Assembly (NCBI GenBank): GCA_018818835.1 | Contig: JAHIRD010000146.1 | Span: 1 to 36,008, forward strand | Direction of reading: 5' to 3' | DNA: 36,008 nucleotides | Source: Pseudomonadota bacterium | Lineage (GTDB): Bacteria; Desulfobacterota; Desulfobacteria; Desulfobacterales; Desulfolunaceae | Shown here: piece after piece, positions 1 through 8,200 of the stretch | Layout of the letters: every line of letters starts with the position of its first letter | How positions within the stretch are numbered: the stretch's first letter is position 1 | Made by a program: the position numbers and the translations under genes | The notes under the pieces: generated by a model | Told to the model about the DNA's origin: nothing | Database searches by the model: none | The model's input: the letters and a program-made list of their open reading frames with translations, nothing else

Positions 1-2
1 CC

Positions 3-251
3 CAGCTTGGGGTGGTGATAGGCGCTCTGTTTATTCTCACAGCTGTGACCATTGGTGCGTCCTATGTGCATATGGGGGCACTGAATGTGTGGATCGCCCT
101 TGTGATCGCATCGAGCAAGGCCAGCCTGGTGCTTTTATATTTCATGCATCTGAAATTCGAAAGCCGGGTTATTCGTCTGTCCTTTGTCTGTACCATTGTT
201 TTTCTTGCCATAATGATTGGTTTTACGTTCTGGGACACGGCGTTCCGGTGA
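3..251 (+). CDS. Cytochrome c oxidase subunit IV-like protein, 5'-truncated by window edge
   Basis: This small hydrophobic subunit belongs to the prokaryotic COX4/CyoD family, an accessory subunit of heme-copper terminal oxidases in the inner membrane. The visible part has two to three membrane segments and the family hallmark of a Lys-Ala-Ser-Leu-Val-Leu stretch followed by YFMHLK. Two adjacent GTG codons occur at 12-17, but the frame stays open to the left edge with no stop, and the first visible residues are already inside a membrane segment, so the true start is probably upstream. The stop at 249-251 lies 7 bp before the subunit II start, which fits an operon. The family is clear from the motif; the N-terminus is not known. 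Confidence 0.8.
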   Translation, partial: QLGVVIGALFILTAVTIGASYVHMGALNVWIALVIASSKASLVLLYFMHLKFESRVIRLSFVCTIVFLAIMIGFTFWDTAFR

Positions 252-258
252 GGTTATC

Positions 259-864
259 ATGAACAACATTGCAGATACAACACGGCATGTGGACCAGACC
301 TTCTGGTATATCACAGGTTTCTCCCTGGTGTTTTTGTTTTTTATTACCACGGTGATGATTGTTTTTGTGATCAAATACAGACGGAACATCCATCCTGAAC
401 CCTCGGACATTCGGGATAACTGGAAGCTGGAATTGGCCTGGACCGTGATTCCCACCGTCATTGCCCTGACCATGTTTTATTCCGGATGGTCCTCCTATAT
501 CGGCCTGAGAAATGTACCCCCAGGGGCCATTGAAATTGATGTGGAGGCCCAGATGTTTTCCTGGCTTTTTTTTTACCCCGATGGAAAGGAATCAAAGGAC
601 CTTCTTGTGGTTCCGGTGGGTACACCCGTCAAACTCAACATCACGTCCACGGATGTGATTCACAGTCTTTTCATTCCCGCATTTAGAGTCAAAATCGATG
701 CGGTCAAGGGCATGGACACCTATGTGTGGTTTTTTCCGGAAAAAGAGGGGGCCTTTGATCTTTTTTGTACGGAATATTGTGGTGAGAGCCATTCGAAGAT
801 GACGGGCACCGTCAAGGTGATGGCTCCGGAAGATTATAAAAAATGGCTGGAAGAAGATGACTGA
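259..864 (+). CDS. coxB: Cytochrome c oxidase subunit II (CuA subunit)
   Basis: Subunit II of an aa3-type oxidase receives electrons from cytochrome c through the binuclear CuA centre on the periplasmic side. I chose the ATG at 259, preceded by GAGG, over an in-frame upstream start at 217 that would lie inside the preceding gene. The 201-aa product has two N-terminal membrane segments (about residues 13-38 and 56-80) and a cupredoxin domain. The CuA ligand set is complete: His135, Cys170, Glu172, Cys174, His178 and Met181. No C-terminal CxxCH is present, so this is not the heme-c-fused caa3 form. The CuA site argues for a cytochrome c oxidase rather than a quinol oxidase. The gene overlaps the next one by 8 bp. 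Confidence 0.93.
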   Translation: MNNIADTTRHVDQTFWYITGFSLVFLFFITTVMIVFVIKYRRNIHPEPSDIRDNWKLELAWTVIPTVIALTMFYSGWSSYIGLRNVPPGAIEIDVEAQMFSWLFFYPDGKESKDLLVVPVGTPVKLNITSTDVIHSLFIPAFRVKIDAVKGMDTYVWFFPEKEGAFDLFCTEYCGESHSKMTGTVKVMAPEDYKKWLEEDD

Positions 865-1762
865 TTTTCATGACATTCTATGTGGAAACAGAGCAGCTCA
901 ATGGTTACAGAGTTCTCTTGAGCTTTGCAAAATAAGACTCAGTCTGTTTGTCGGCTTTTCATCCCTGGCCTCCTATCTGATTTATCAGCCCTTGGATTTC
1001 TGGCCTGGGTTTTTAACGGCCGGGGCTGTTTTTATTCTCTGCTGCGGTTGTGCCAGTCTCAACAACCTCCAGGACAGACATTGGGATTTACGCTTTGAGC
1101 GGACAAAAAAAAGGGCTTTGCCTGGTCAACGTATCAGCCCTTTAGCGGCCGGGAGCCAGTCCCTGATTCTTATTGCTTCAGGACTTATTTTACTGGATAC
1201 AATACCAGTGACACACCTGCCTCTGATTCTGGGGATCCTGTCCATTATTCTTTACAATGGCCTGTATACACCCTTGAAGTCCATGAGTCTTTTATCCCTT
1301 GCCCCGGGAGTCCTATGTGGGGTGATGCCTTGTCTGATCGGCTGGACAGCGTCCGGTGGCGGCGTGTTTGATGTTCGGATTCATTGTGTGGTGATGATTT
1401 TTGGCCTGTGGCAGTTGCCCCATCTGGGGCTTTTGGCTCTTAGTCATGCCAGGGATTATAAAAATAATGACATCCCAGGTTTTTTGAGACAGGTCAGCGA
1501 GACATCCTTGAAACGAATGATCATTTTCTGGACCATGAATCTGTCCCTGATGATGGTCTGTCTGATTTTACAGGGTATTATGATCAGTAGTCTTACCCGT
1601 TATATCGTTCTGTTTCAGGCCGTTTCTTTAAGCGCGATCTGTCTCATGAAAATAAGCAGGGGCAAGGAATCCTCCTATCGTTTTCTGTTTATTCACCTGA
1701 ATACATCTTTACTGCTGGTGATGGTACTCATTGTGTCTGAGAGGATGGTTTTATTTGCCTGA
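857..1762 (+). CDS. ctaB: Protoheme IX farnesyltransferase (heme O synthase), UbiA family
   Basis: This enzyme transfers a farnesyl group from farnesyl diphosphate to protoheme, giving heme O for the oxidase encoded upstream. The 301-aa product has about eight to nine membrane segments. It carries the first UbiA Asp-rich motif as NNLQDRHWDLRFERTKKR (slightly altered from the usual NDxxDxxxD), the LYTPLK segment, and a second polar loop around SHARDYKNNDIPGF. Location after coxB with an 8-bp overlap supports the heme O role over other UbiA prenyltransferases. A heme A synthase (CtaA) is not in the window, so whether the oxidase carries heme A or O cannot be told. No clear terminator follows. 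Confidence 0.88.
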   Translation: MTDFHDILCGNRAAQWLQSSLELCKIRLSLFVGFSSLASYLIYQPLDFWPGFLTAGAVFILCCGCASLNNLQDRHWDLRFERTKKRALPGQRISPLAAGSQSLILIASGLILLDTIPVTHLPLILGILSIILYNGLYTPLKSMSLLSLAPGVLCGVMPCLIGWTASGGGVFDVRIHCVVMIFGLWQLPHLGLLALSHARDYKNNDIPGFLRQVSETSLKRMIIFWTMNLSLMMVCLILQGIMISSLTRYIVLFQAVSLSAICLMKISRGKESSYRFLFIHLNTSLLLVMVLIVSERMVLFA

Positions 1763-1828
1763 TTGATTTAAAGGCATGGGTTTTGCTTTGAATGGTCACA
1801 CGACTGGCCATGTCCATACGTCGACTTT

Positions 1829-1857
1829 TTGCGAGTTTATCATGAATGGACAATAAA
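1829..1857 (+). promoter_or_regulatory. Possible sigma-70-type promoter before the rubrerythrin gene
   Basis: A TTGCGA at 1829-1834 and AATAAA at 1852-1857 are separated by 17 bp, each matching four of six consensus bases. A 7-bp inverted repeat, TGTCCAT at 1811-1817 and ATGGACA at 1846-1852, brackets the core and could be an operator. The Shine-Dalgarno AGGAGGTG lies just before the ATG at 1882. This is pattern matching only. Confidence 0.3.
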
Positions 1858-1881
1858 CCTTAAATTCATTAGGAGGTGTGA

Positions 1882-2337
1882 ATGGAACTTGGAACGTATC
1901 AGAAAATTATCAGTTTTGCCATTGAATGTGAGGTGGAGGCCGAGTCCTTTTATGAAAGTATTTCAAGAAAACTGAATAATCCCATGCTAAAGGAGATGTT
2001 TGCCCAGTTTGCCAAAGAAGAAAAGGGTCATCAGAGTATACTCAAAGAGATATACAACAAGCCGGACAACTACAAGAAATTCGATGGATCCAAAGACTAC
2101 AAAGTCTCTGAGACAATGGAATTTCCGATCTTGTCAGAGGATTTGAAACCCGCCGATGCCTTTGCCATTGCCATGAAAAGTGAAGAGATGGCGGTGATGC
2201 GCTACAAGATTCTTTCCGATGGTTGCAGTAGCCAGGATCAGAAAGCAGTGTTTGAAAATCTGGCTGCCATGGAAGCAGAACATAAAAACAAAATGGAGCA
2301 GGCTTTTGTGAATGTCGCCTATCCTGAAGTGTGGTGA
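1882..2337 (+). CDS. Rubrerythrin-like ferritin-family diiron protein without rubredoxin domain
   Basis: The 151-aa cytoplasmic protein is a ferritin-like four-helix bundle of the rubrerythrin/YhjR type. Metal-ligand candidates are visible in paired helices: ECEVEAESFYE near the N-terminus, EEKGHQ around residue 50, SEEMAVMRYK around residue 100, and MEAEHKNK near the end. Rubrerythrins reduce hydrogen peroxide in anaerobes, which fits a position next to an oxidase operon. The usual C-terminal CxxC...CxxC rubredoxin domain is absent, but a separate rubredoxin-like protein is encoded about 560 bp downstream and may be the electron donor. The start is supported by a near-perfect AGGAGGTG. Family confidence is high; the peroxidase activity is inferred. 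Confidence 0.85.
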   Translation: MELGTYQKIISFAIECEVEAESFYESISRKLNNPMLKEMFAQFAKEEKGHQSILKEIYNKPDNYKKFDGSKDYKVSETMEFPILSEDLKPADAFAIAMKSEEMAVMRYKILSDGCSSQDQKAVFENLAAMEAEHKNKMEQAFVNVAYPEVW

Positions 2338-2340
2338 TCC

Positions 2341-2791
2341 ATGGCGGGTTTGTGGGTAAAAAGCAGGTATGATTGTTTGGGACGATTCCGGTTTCTTGTT
2401 ATCGGGGTATTTGTTTTTTTCACGGCCTGCGCCCACACGTTTCACACACCAACACCGGATAGAACCCTTTGTTAGCCAGGGATATTCTATCCAAAAGGGG
2501 CTCATGCTGCCCATGGATGCTTTGGAGCGTCTTCAAACAAAAACAGGGGTACTGAGTTTTTACCATGAGAAGGGTGTGCTGAACGGCTTTGTCAAAGGAG
2601 CAGTCAAACCCCTTGAAAGTCTTTTTATATCGTTTTTTGCCCTTGATTTTTTTGTAGGGACCGATAAGGCATACACGGATACAGACATCACCGGGAATCG
2701 GTTTTATACAAGTCTCAAACCCTGGAATCGCAAGCGATCTGATCTTTGGGATTTTCCCGCTGTTCTTGCCTTTCGGGGATGGAATTTTTGA
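2341..2791 (+). pseudogene. Frame-disrupted lipoprotein-like ORF (uncertain)
   Basis: An ATG at 2341 opens a frame encoding a basic N-terminus, a hydrophobic stretch (FLVIGVFVFFTAC) resembling a lipoprotein signal, then a TAG at 2473-2475 after only 44 codons. From about 2440 a second frame (offset by one) stays open for roughly 115 codons to 2791 and encodes a plausible soluble segment containing LPMDALERLQTKTGVLSFY and ending FRGWNF. The simplest reading is one lipoprotein gene broken by a single indel near 2455-2475. No family is recognised. Alternatives are a sequencing error, or an unrelated 140-aa ORF starting at 2369. The minus strand is also open here but its product looks non-protein-like. 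Confidence 0.35.
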
Positions 2792-2895
2792 CAATGGTGT
2801 GATTCAAAATCGTTTATCATGAAGAAAACCTGCGTCCCTGCATCACAGTTGAAGGATCCTGAGGTGGGTGGCGCAAAAACAATGGAGGTTACAAA

Positions 2896-3081
2896 ATGAA
2901 TACATGGAAATGCGAACAATGCGGATATCAATTCAAAGACAAAATGCCGCCTGAAACCTGCCCATCCTGTCATGTGAAATGTTCATTTCTTGATGTGACT
3001 GTGTATACACCGGATAAGAAGTTTGAAGGGGCGGATCACCGGATAAAACCCAAACCGGATTCAGCCCCTGTTCACAAGTAA
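2896..3081 (+). CDS. Small rubredoxin-like iron-binding protein
   Basis: The 61-aa product has two knuckles, CEQCGY near residue 6 and CPSCH near residue 22, matching the rubredoxin-like domain that ends classical rubrerythrins. The spacing between the CxxC pairs (about 13 residues) is the short type of the rubrerythrin C-terminal domain rather than free rubredoxin. It probably carries one Fe(Cys)4 and passes electrons in the cytoplasm, most likely to the domain-less rubrerythrin upstream. The start is supported by GGAGG before the ATG. The C-terminal tail of about 20 residues is Lys/Pro-rich with no visible motif. Confidence 0.8.
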   Translation: MNTWKCEQCGYQFKDKMPPETCPSCHVKCSFLDVTVYTPDKKFEGADHRIKPKPDSAPVHK

Positions 3082-3100
3082 GCCTGCACAATCTGTCGGA

Positions 3101-3137
3101 TGAGAACCTGCTCTCAGCCTGAAATGGGCAGGTCTCA
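3101..3137. terminator. Possible hairpin between convergent genes
   Basis: TGAGAACCTGC (3101-3111) pairs with GCAGGTCTCA (3128-3137) with one bulged A and a 16-nt loop. It lies between the convergent rubredoxin-like and binding-protein genes and overlaps the stop codon of the latter. There is no run of T on either side, so intrinsic termination is doubtful. Confidence 0.3.
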
Positions 3138-4094
3138 TTCAATCAGGATATCTGCCTCGGACACCAGGGATTCCGACAGTTTTAAACCCGCTGCCTGGGC
3201 GATTTTTCGATTGATGACCAGGCTGAACCGCTTGTTTTTAGACATGGGAATATCCGTCACGGGAATCCCGTCCAGGACTTTCAGTGCCGCCCTGGCAGCC
3301 CATTCACCCTGCTCGCCGGCATCCTTGATATAGCCGATCAAGGCAAAGGGTGTCATGAAATCATAGATGGCCCCCGTGGGGATCCGTGTGTGGGCCATCA
3401 CTGTTTTCAATGCTTTCTGGTCGTTCCAGTCATTGATGCCCGTGTTGTTCCCAATAATCAGAATATCACACTCTGTCTGTAGTTTTTTATAGGCATTGAC
3501 CCACTCTTCGAGATTATTGACATACACATTTTTGATATCATTATCCAGCTGAATTTTATAGTAAAGACCTTCCTTGCGTGCCGTGAGGACGTCGGCGGCC
3601 AGATAGGAAACCCTCTTCCCCTTGGTAAAAGACGCCAGATAACGTGTCAGTTTGGCGATATCGGCCACTTCGATCATGCCGGTTGAATTCTGATAGGGAT
3701 ATCCGTATAAACTGGCATCCCAGTTGATGCCACAGAAAATAACCGGAAAGGAACTGTTTTTGAAATAGGGCATGATCAGATAGCGGCTGGCGTTGTCGTC
3801 CGATGCTATAATCAGATCCGGCTTTATCGAAAGGATTCTGTCTTTTGCGTTTTCAGCGGCTTTCTGTATGAATTCCTTGTTTGTATGACGCTTGCTGTCC
3901 ATCCGGATAATGGTCAGATCGATTTTTTTTTGTGAAAATTCCTTTAAAATGGCATTTGTTATACCGTCACTCCATTCGTAACCCTCGTGATACGAATCCA
4001 CAAAAACCACACGGGACTGGGAACAGACCTCGTTGCCTTGAAGCAAAACAAACAAAACCATCATAGCTGATACAATTGTTGAATGGACTTGCAT
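3135..4094 (-). CDS. Periplasmic ABC-type substrate-binding protein (PF04392-like)
   Basis: The 319-aa product begins with a signal peptide (hydrophobic residues about 8-20) and continues as a type I periplasmic-binding fold: VVFVDSYHEGYEWSDGI, alternating strands and helices, LIIASDDNASRYL and VIFCGIN. It resembles the ABC substrate-binding family that often serves as a sensor or orphan binding protein. No permease or ATPase lies beside it, so the transport partner is unknown and a signalling role is possible. The ligand cannot be predicted. The start is supported by an AAGGAG just before the ATG on the minus strand. It is transcribed divergently from the YitT-family gene across a 241-bp gap in which I found no convincing promoter. 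Confidence 0.75.
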   Translation of the reverse strand: MQVHSTIVSAMMVLFVLLQGNEVCSQSRVVFVDSYHEGYEWSDGITNAILKEFSQKKIDLTIIRMDSKRHTNKEFIQKAAENAKDRILSIKPDLIIASDDNASRYLIMPYFKNSSFPVIFCGINWDASLYGYPYQNSTGMIEVADIAKLTRYLASFTKGKRVSYLAADVLTARKEGLYYKIQLDNDIKNVYVNNLEEWVNAYKKLQTECDILIIGNNTGINDWNDQKALKTVMAHTRIPTGAIYDFMTPFALIGYIKDAGEQGEWAARAALKVLDGIPVTDIPMSKNKRFSLVINRKIAQAAGLKLSESLVSEADILIE

Positions 4095-4335
4095 AAAACT
4101 CCTTCGTAACGATTGACACTATGTATGCACAGGTGGTTGAAAAATTCGAAGAGGATTGGAATCAATAGAGAGTCCGATTCGATTTGTGATGCGTTATACT
4201 ATTTTATATGCATTCAGAAGAATTTGCAATCCTTGAACTGGTTAAATCCTGATCGGTATGATAACGTATACCCATTTTTCATCCTGGTTTCTTGGGAATG
4301 GCCCCATACCGGATCATCACACATGGGCAAAGAAT

Positions 4336-5196
4336 ATGAAGTTTAGAAAAGACATCAGCTATTCCATTTCCTGGAATTGTTTTTTGATTATCATCGGCTC
4401 CTGTATCTGCGTTCTTGGACTCAAGGGTATTGCCGAACCCCACCATTTTGTACCCGGCGGGATGTTCGGTGTGGCATTTTTCGCATACTATTTGAGTGTC
4501 CCTTTAAATCCCGGTTTGATTTATGCCTTGATCAACATCCCCCTTTTTATCATTGCACGGTTCTATATCAGTGGGCGCTTTATACTTTACAGTCTCTTGG
4601 CCATGATCACGGCCTCGTTGGTCTATCAGGTGGTTCATGTGAATTTCGGCATTGAAAATCAGCTGTATGCAGCGGTGGCAGGCGGAGTGGTTACCGGGGC
4701 AGGCGGCGGGATGGTGCTCAGGTCTCTGGGCTCCAACGGCGGGCTCGATATCATCGCCGTGATTCTGTTTCAGAAGTTTAACATCGGTCTGGGCAAGGTC
4801 TATTTTATCTTTAATCTGGTGTTATATGCTTTTTGCTTTTTCTTTTTGAATACGGATCTGGTGATTGCCTCCATCATCATGGCCTTTGTGGCGTCGGCAT
4901 CCCTTGAAAGCAGTCTTGCCATGTTCAACCAGAGAAAGGTGGTCTTTATCATTTCCACCTGCCCCCAGGATATTGCTGATGATATCATTGCAAAATTATC
5001 CATCAGTTCCACCTTTATTGAAGGTTCGGGTGCCTTTAGCCGGTCCCCCAAGCAGATACTTATGACTGTGATCAATAATGTCCAGTTGAAACGACTGGAA
5101 GAAATTGTTTTTTTAAAGGATGATCAGGCTTTGTTTATTGTGGAAAATACCTTCAACGTCATTGGATCAAGCTTTTCAAAGCGTAAGATTTATTAA
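4336..5196 (+). CDS. YitT family membrane protein (DUF161 plus DUF2179)
   Basis: The 286-aa product has five or six membrane segments in its first 195 residues, with the conserved family features PGGMFG near residue 40 and GSNGGLDIIAVI near residue 135. A cytoplasmic DUF2179-type domain follows, with strands around VVFIIST and SGAFSRSPKQILMTVIN. Members of this family are integral membrane proteins of uncertain function, possibly transporters. I prefer the ATG at 4336 to an in-frame ATG at 4258, because the first 26 residues from 4258 look unlike a membrane-protein N-terminus. The TamB-like gene begins 23 bp after the stop, so the two may be co-transcribed. Confidence 0.82.
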   Translation: MKFRKDISYSISWNCFLIIIGSCICVLGLKGIAEPHHFVPGGMFGVAFFAYYLSVPLNPGLIYALINIPLFIIARFYISGRFILYSLLAMITASLVYQVVHVNFGIENQLYAAVAGGVVTGAGGGMVLRSLGSNGGLDIIAVILFQKFNIGLGKVYFIFNLVLYAFCFFFLNTDLVIASIIMAFVASASLESSLAMFNQRKVVFIISTCPQDIADDIIAKLSISSTFIEGSGAFSRSPKQILMTVINNVQLKRLEEIVFLKDDQALFIVENTFNVIGSSFSKRKIY

Positions 5197-5219
5197 AAAT
5201 TAATTCCGGCGGTTGATAT

Positions 5220-8200
5220 ATGAAGGCACCATTCATTAAAAAGGCGGCTGGTTTTTTCGCAGGTCTGGGTTTTTTTCTGTTTGCCCTGCTGCTGTCTTTT
5301 TCTCTTGCATTGAATACGGACAATGCCCGCCAGTTGATTTTCAACCAGTTGAATGCCCTTTTGCCGGGCACAATTTTTGTGGACCATCTTAGCGTCTCTC
5401 TTTTTTCAGGAACCTTGGATGTTCGTGGTCTTGGACTGGATGACCCTGGAGGAAACGCTCTGGTACGGGTCAAACGTCTGTATGCGGACATTTCTCTTTT
5501 TTCTTTGGTGATGAGGACTCTGTCCATCGAAGAAGCCCTTATTGAAGACCCCCACGTTTTTTTTACCATGGATGAGAAAGGCCGATTGAATTTCGAAAAA
5601 GCATTCGGGATTGACGATGTCGGGGTCTCATCCCATGAGCAGCCGGGTTTTGAAATCCCATGGAACCTGAAAGTGGCTGCCCTGGATCTGACCGGTGGCG
5701 AGTTGACTTACAGCATGCCTTTGAATGATGTGTTGCATGCAGAAAACATTGATGTTCATGCCGAGGACGTCAATCTGCTCAGAGAATCAGGACAGTGTTC
5801 AATTAAGTTGGGGCCCTTTCATATAGGGTTAAACGGTCAGACCATCCTTCTGAATAGCCTTGAGGCATCCGGGCGATTTGCAAAAAATCGACTATCCCCC
5901 TTATTACTGCATGTGAAATCGGATATGGGCGAACTGGATGCCAAAGGAAACATCGATGCCCTGTTGAGCCATCCCATTTTGGATCTTTCCTTGGTTTTAA
6001 ACAGTTCACTGGAACCAATAGACAAGATATTTGATTTGTCATTGGGCCTTAAGGGCAAGGTTCATCTTGAAATGGACCTTAAGGGGGAGATTGAAAACCC
6101 GAATGTGGATCTCCGGCTTATGGCCGGAGATTTAAATATTCTGGGTCAGCCCCTTAACACCGTTGACATTCTGGCCACACTCCGTGATCGTCAGGTGGAC
6201 ATCTCTCGGTTTCATGGAGACACCGGTGCAGGAATTTTCGATATTTCAGGAAACATAAATCTGGAAAAGGCATTTGCCCTTGGATTTGTTTCATCGCAAA
6301 TTATGGCGGAAGAAATTCGTTATACACTTAATCTGGATACGGTTCTTGATCAGATACCTGAGATTGCGGAATTGGAAGGAATTGTTACAGGGCCTGTGGC
6401 AGGGCGTATCGAACTGGAGGGCCAGGGTATTTTCCCGGAGCAGATGAACGCAACGGCGGAGATCGCTGCGGACTCGAACCGCTTGTCCTTATTGGACTCC
6501 CCCGAATCAGCCTATCATCTCACCGGGACCGTGCTTTTTGAAAACATGGTGCTGCGCGTTTTATCATCACGTCTTGAGAACCGGGGAAACAGGTTATCTT
6601 TAAAGGGCGATTATAATATAAACAAACAAACCTGGAAAGGGGATCTGGATCTCAACGCAGACAAACTGTCCAATCTTTCTTTGATTTCACCGTATGGTTC
6701 CTTTAAGGGGCGTTTGGATATCAACTCGAATTGGTCAGGACTTGGGGATACCTGGAACGTCATATTCAAGGCCCAGGGGAATACCCTTTTTGCCGATGAC
6801 ATTCCCCTGGGAGATCTGACTTTGGATGCAGGTCTTGGGGATTCAGGGATATTAACCATTCCCAATCTGACCTTGAAACAAGGAAAATCACGGCTGAATG
6901 GTAAAGGAACGCTCGGGGCATTTGATGAAAAACAAGCTCTGGATCTGTCTTTGGCTTTCACCCAGATTGATATCCCTCATCTTTTCAAACAGGATCAGAT
7001 AACGGCCTTGGCAGATGGTCACCTGCATATCGGCGGAAACATAAATATGCCCCTGATGGAACTTCAAATGACAGGGAAGGATCTTTCATGGGAGCAGGTG
7101 GAATTGGGAACCCTTTCCCTCAAAGCCTCCTATGACCACGGCCGTGTGATCATTCCGGACCTGACACTTTTGAACAAACAATCAGGGCTGAACATCAACG
7201 GTGAGCTTCAGCTGTTTGAACCGGTTGGCTTTACCTTCCTCGACCGTCCATCCGGGGATATCTCTATAACAGGCAAGTATCTTTTTTTACAGGATTTTTA
7301 CCCTGACTTCAAGGGTGAGTTGATGCTGGATGCTCATGTTAAGGGCCAGGTCGGTGACCTTGACGGTGGGATCCTTATGGACGGCAAAGCCCTTGAACTG
7401 GGCGTTCAGACTGTTGACCGGGTTCTGATCAAGGCCCATCTGGACAAGGGTGACCTGATATTTGATCATGGGGCCATGACCCTCAAACCCGAAGAGGAAA
7501 TCCACCTTGGCGGAAAGATATCACTTTTAGACAATCAGTATGATCTTCATTTAGACTCCACGGGGATTTCCGTGAAGCATCTGGGGCCCCTTGGCCAGCA
7601 GACCTTTTGTGAAGGCAAGGTCATACTCAATCTTGAAGGCAAGGGGAATCTGGATAATCCGTCGATGACCGGAAACGTAGTTTTGAGCGATTTTTCGCTG
7701 AATAAGGAACTTATTGACAAAAGCAGTATGAGCCTGGATTTATCAGATAGGGTTGCACGTGTGTCAGGTAAACTCATCATGGACATTGATACCCAATTCC
7801 ATCTGGATACCTATGATTTCAAAGCCATGGCCCGATTTGACAAGGCTGAACTGGCGCCGTTTTTCAGAATCGCCGGGTATGGGGACCTGACCGGAGAGGC
7901 CACTGGGCTTATCCAGGGAGAGGGGAACGTGGGGGATCCTGAAACCATTCAAGTGACAGCTGATGTCTCATGGCTTACCGTTCGCTCCAAGGACGTGGCC
8001 TTGATCCAAAGTGATTCAATTCATGTTGACTATAAGAACAATACCTTTGATTTTCCTGAAACCCATTTCACCTTGTTGGATAAGGGCGAGTTGATTGTGA
8101 AAGGATCGGGACAACGTGATAAAGACTTTGATGTGACAGCACATGGCACCATTCCCCTTGAGGTTCTTGATGTGTTTGTTGAGGATCTGACCTTCATGTC

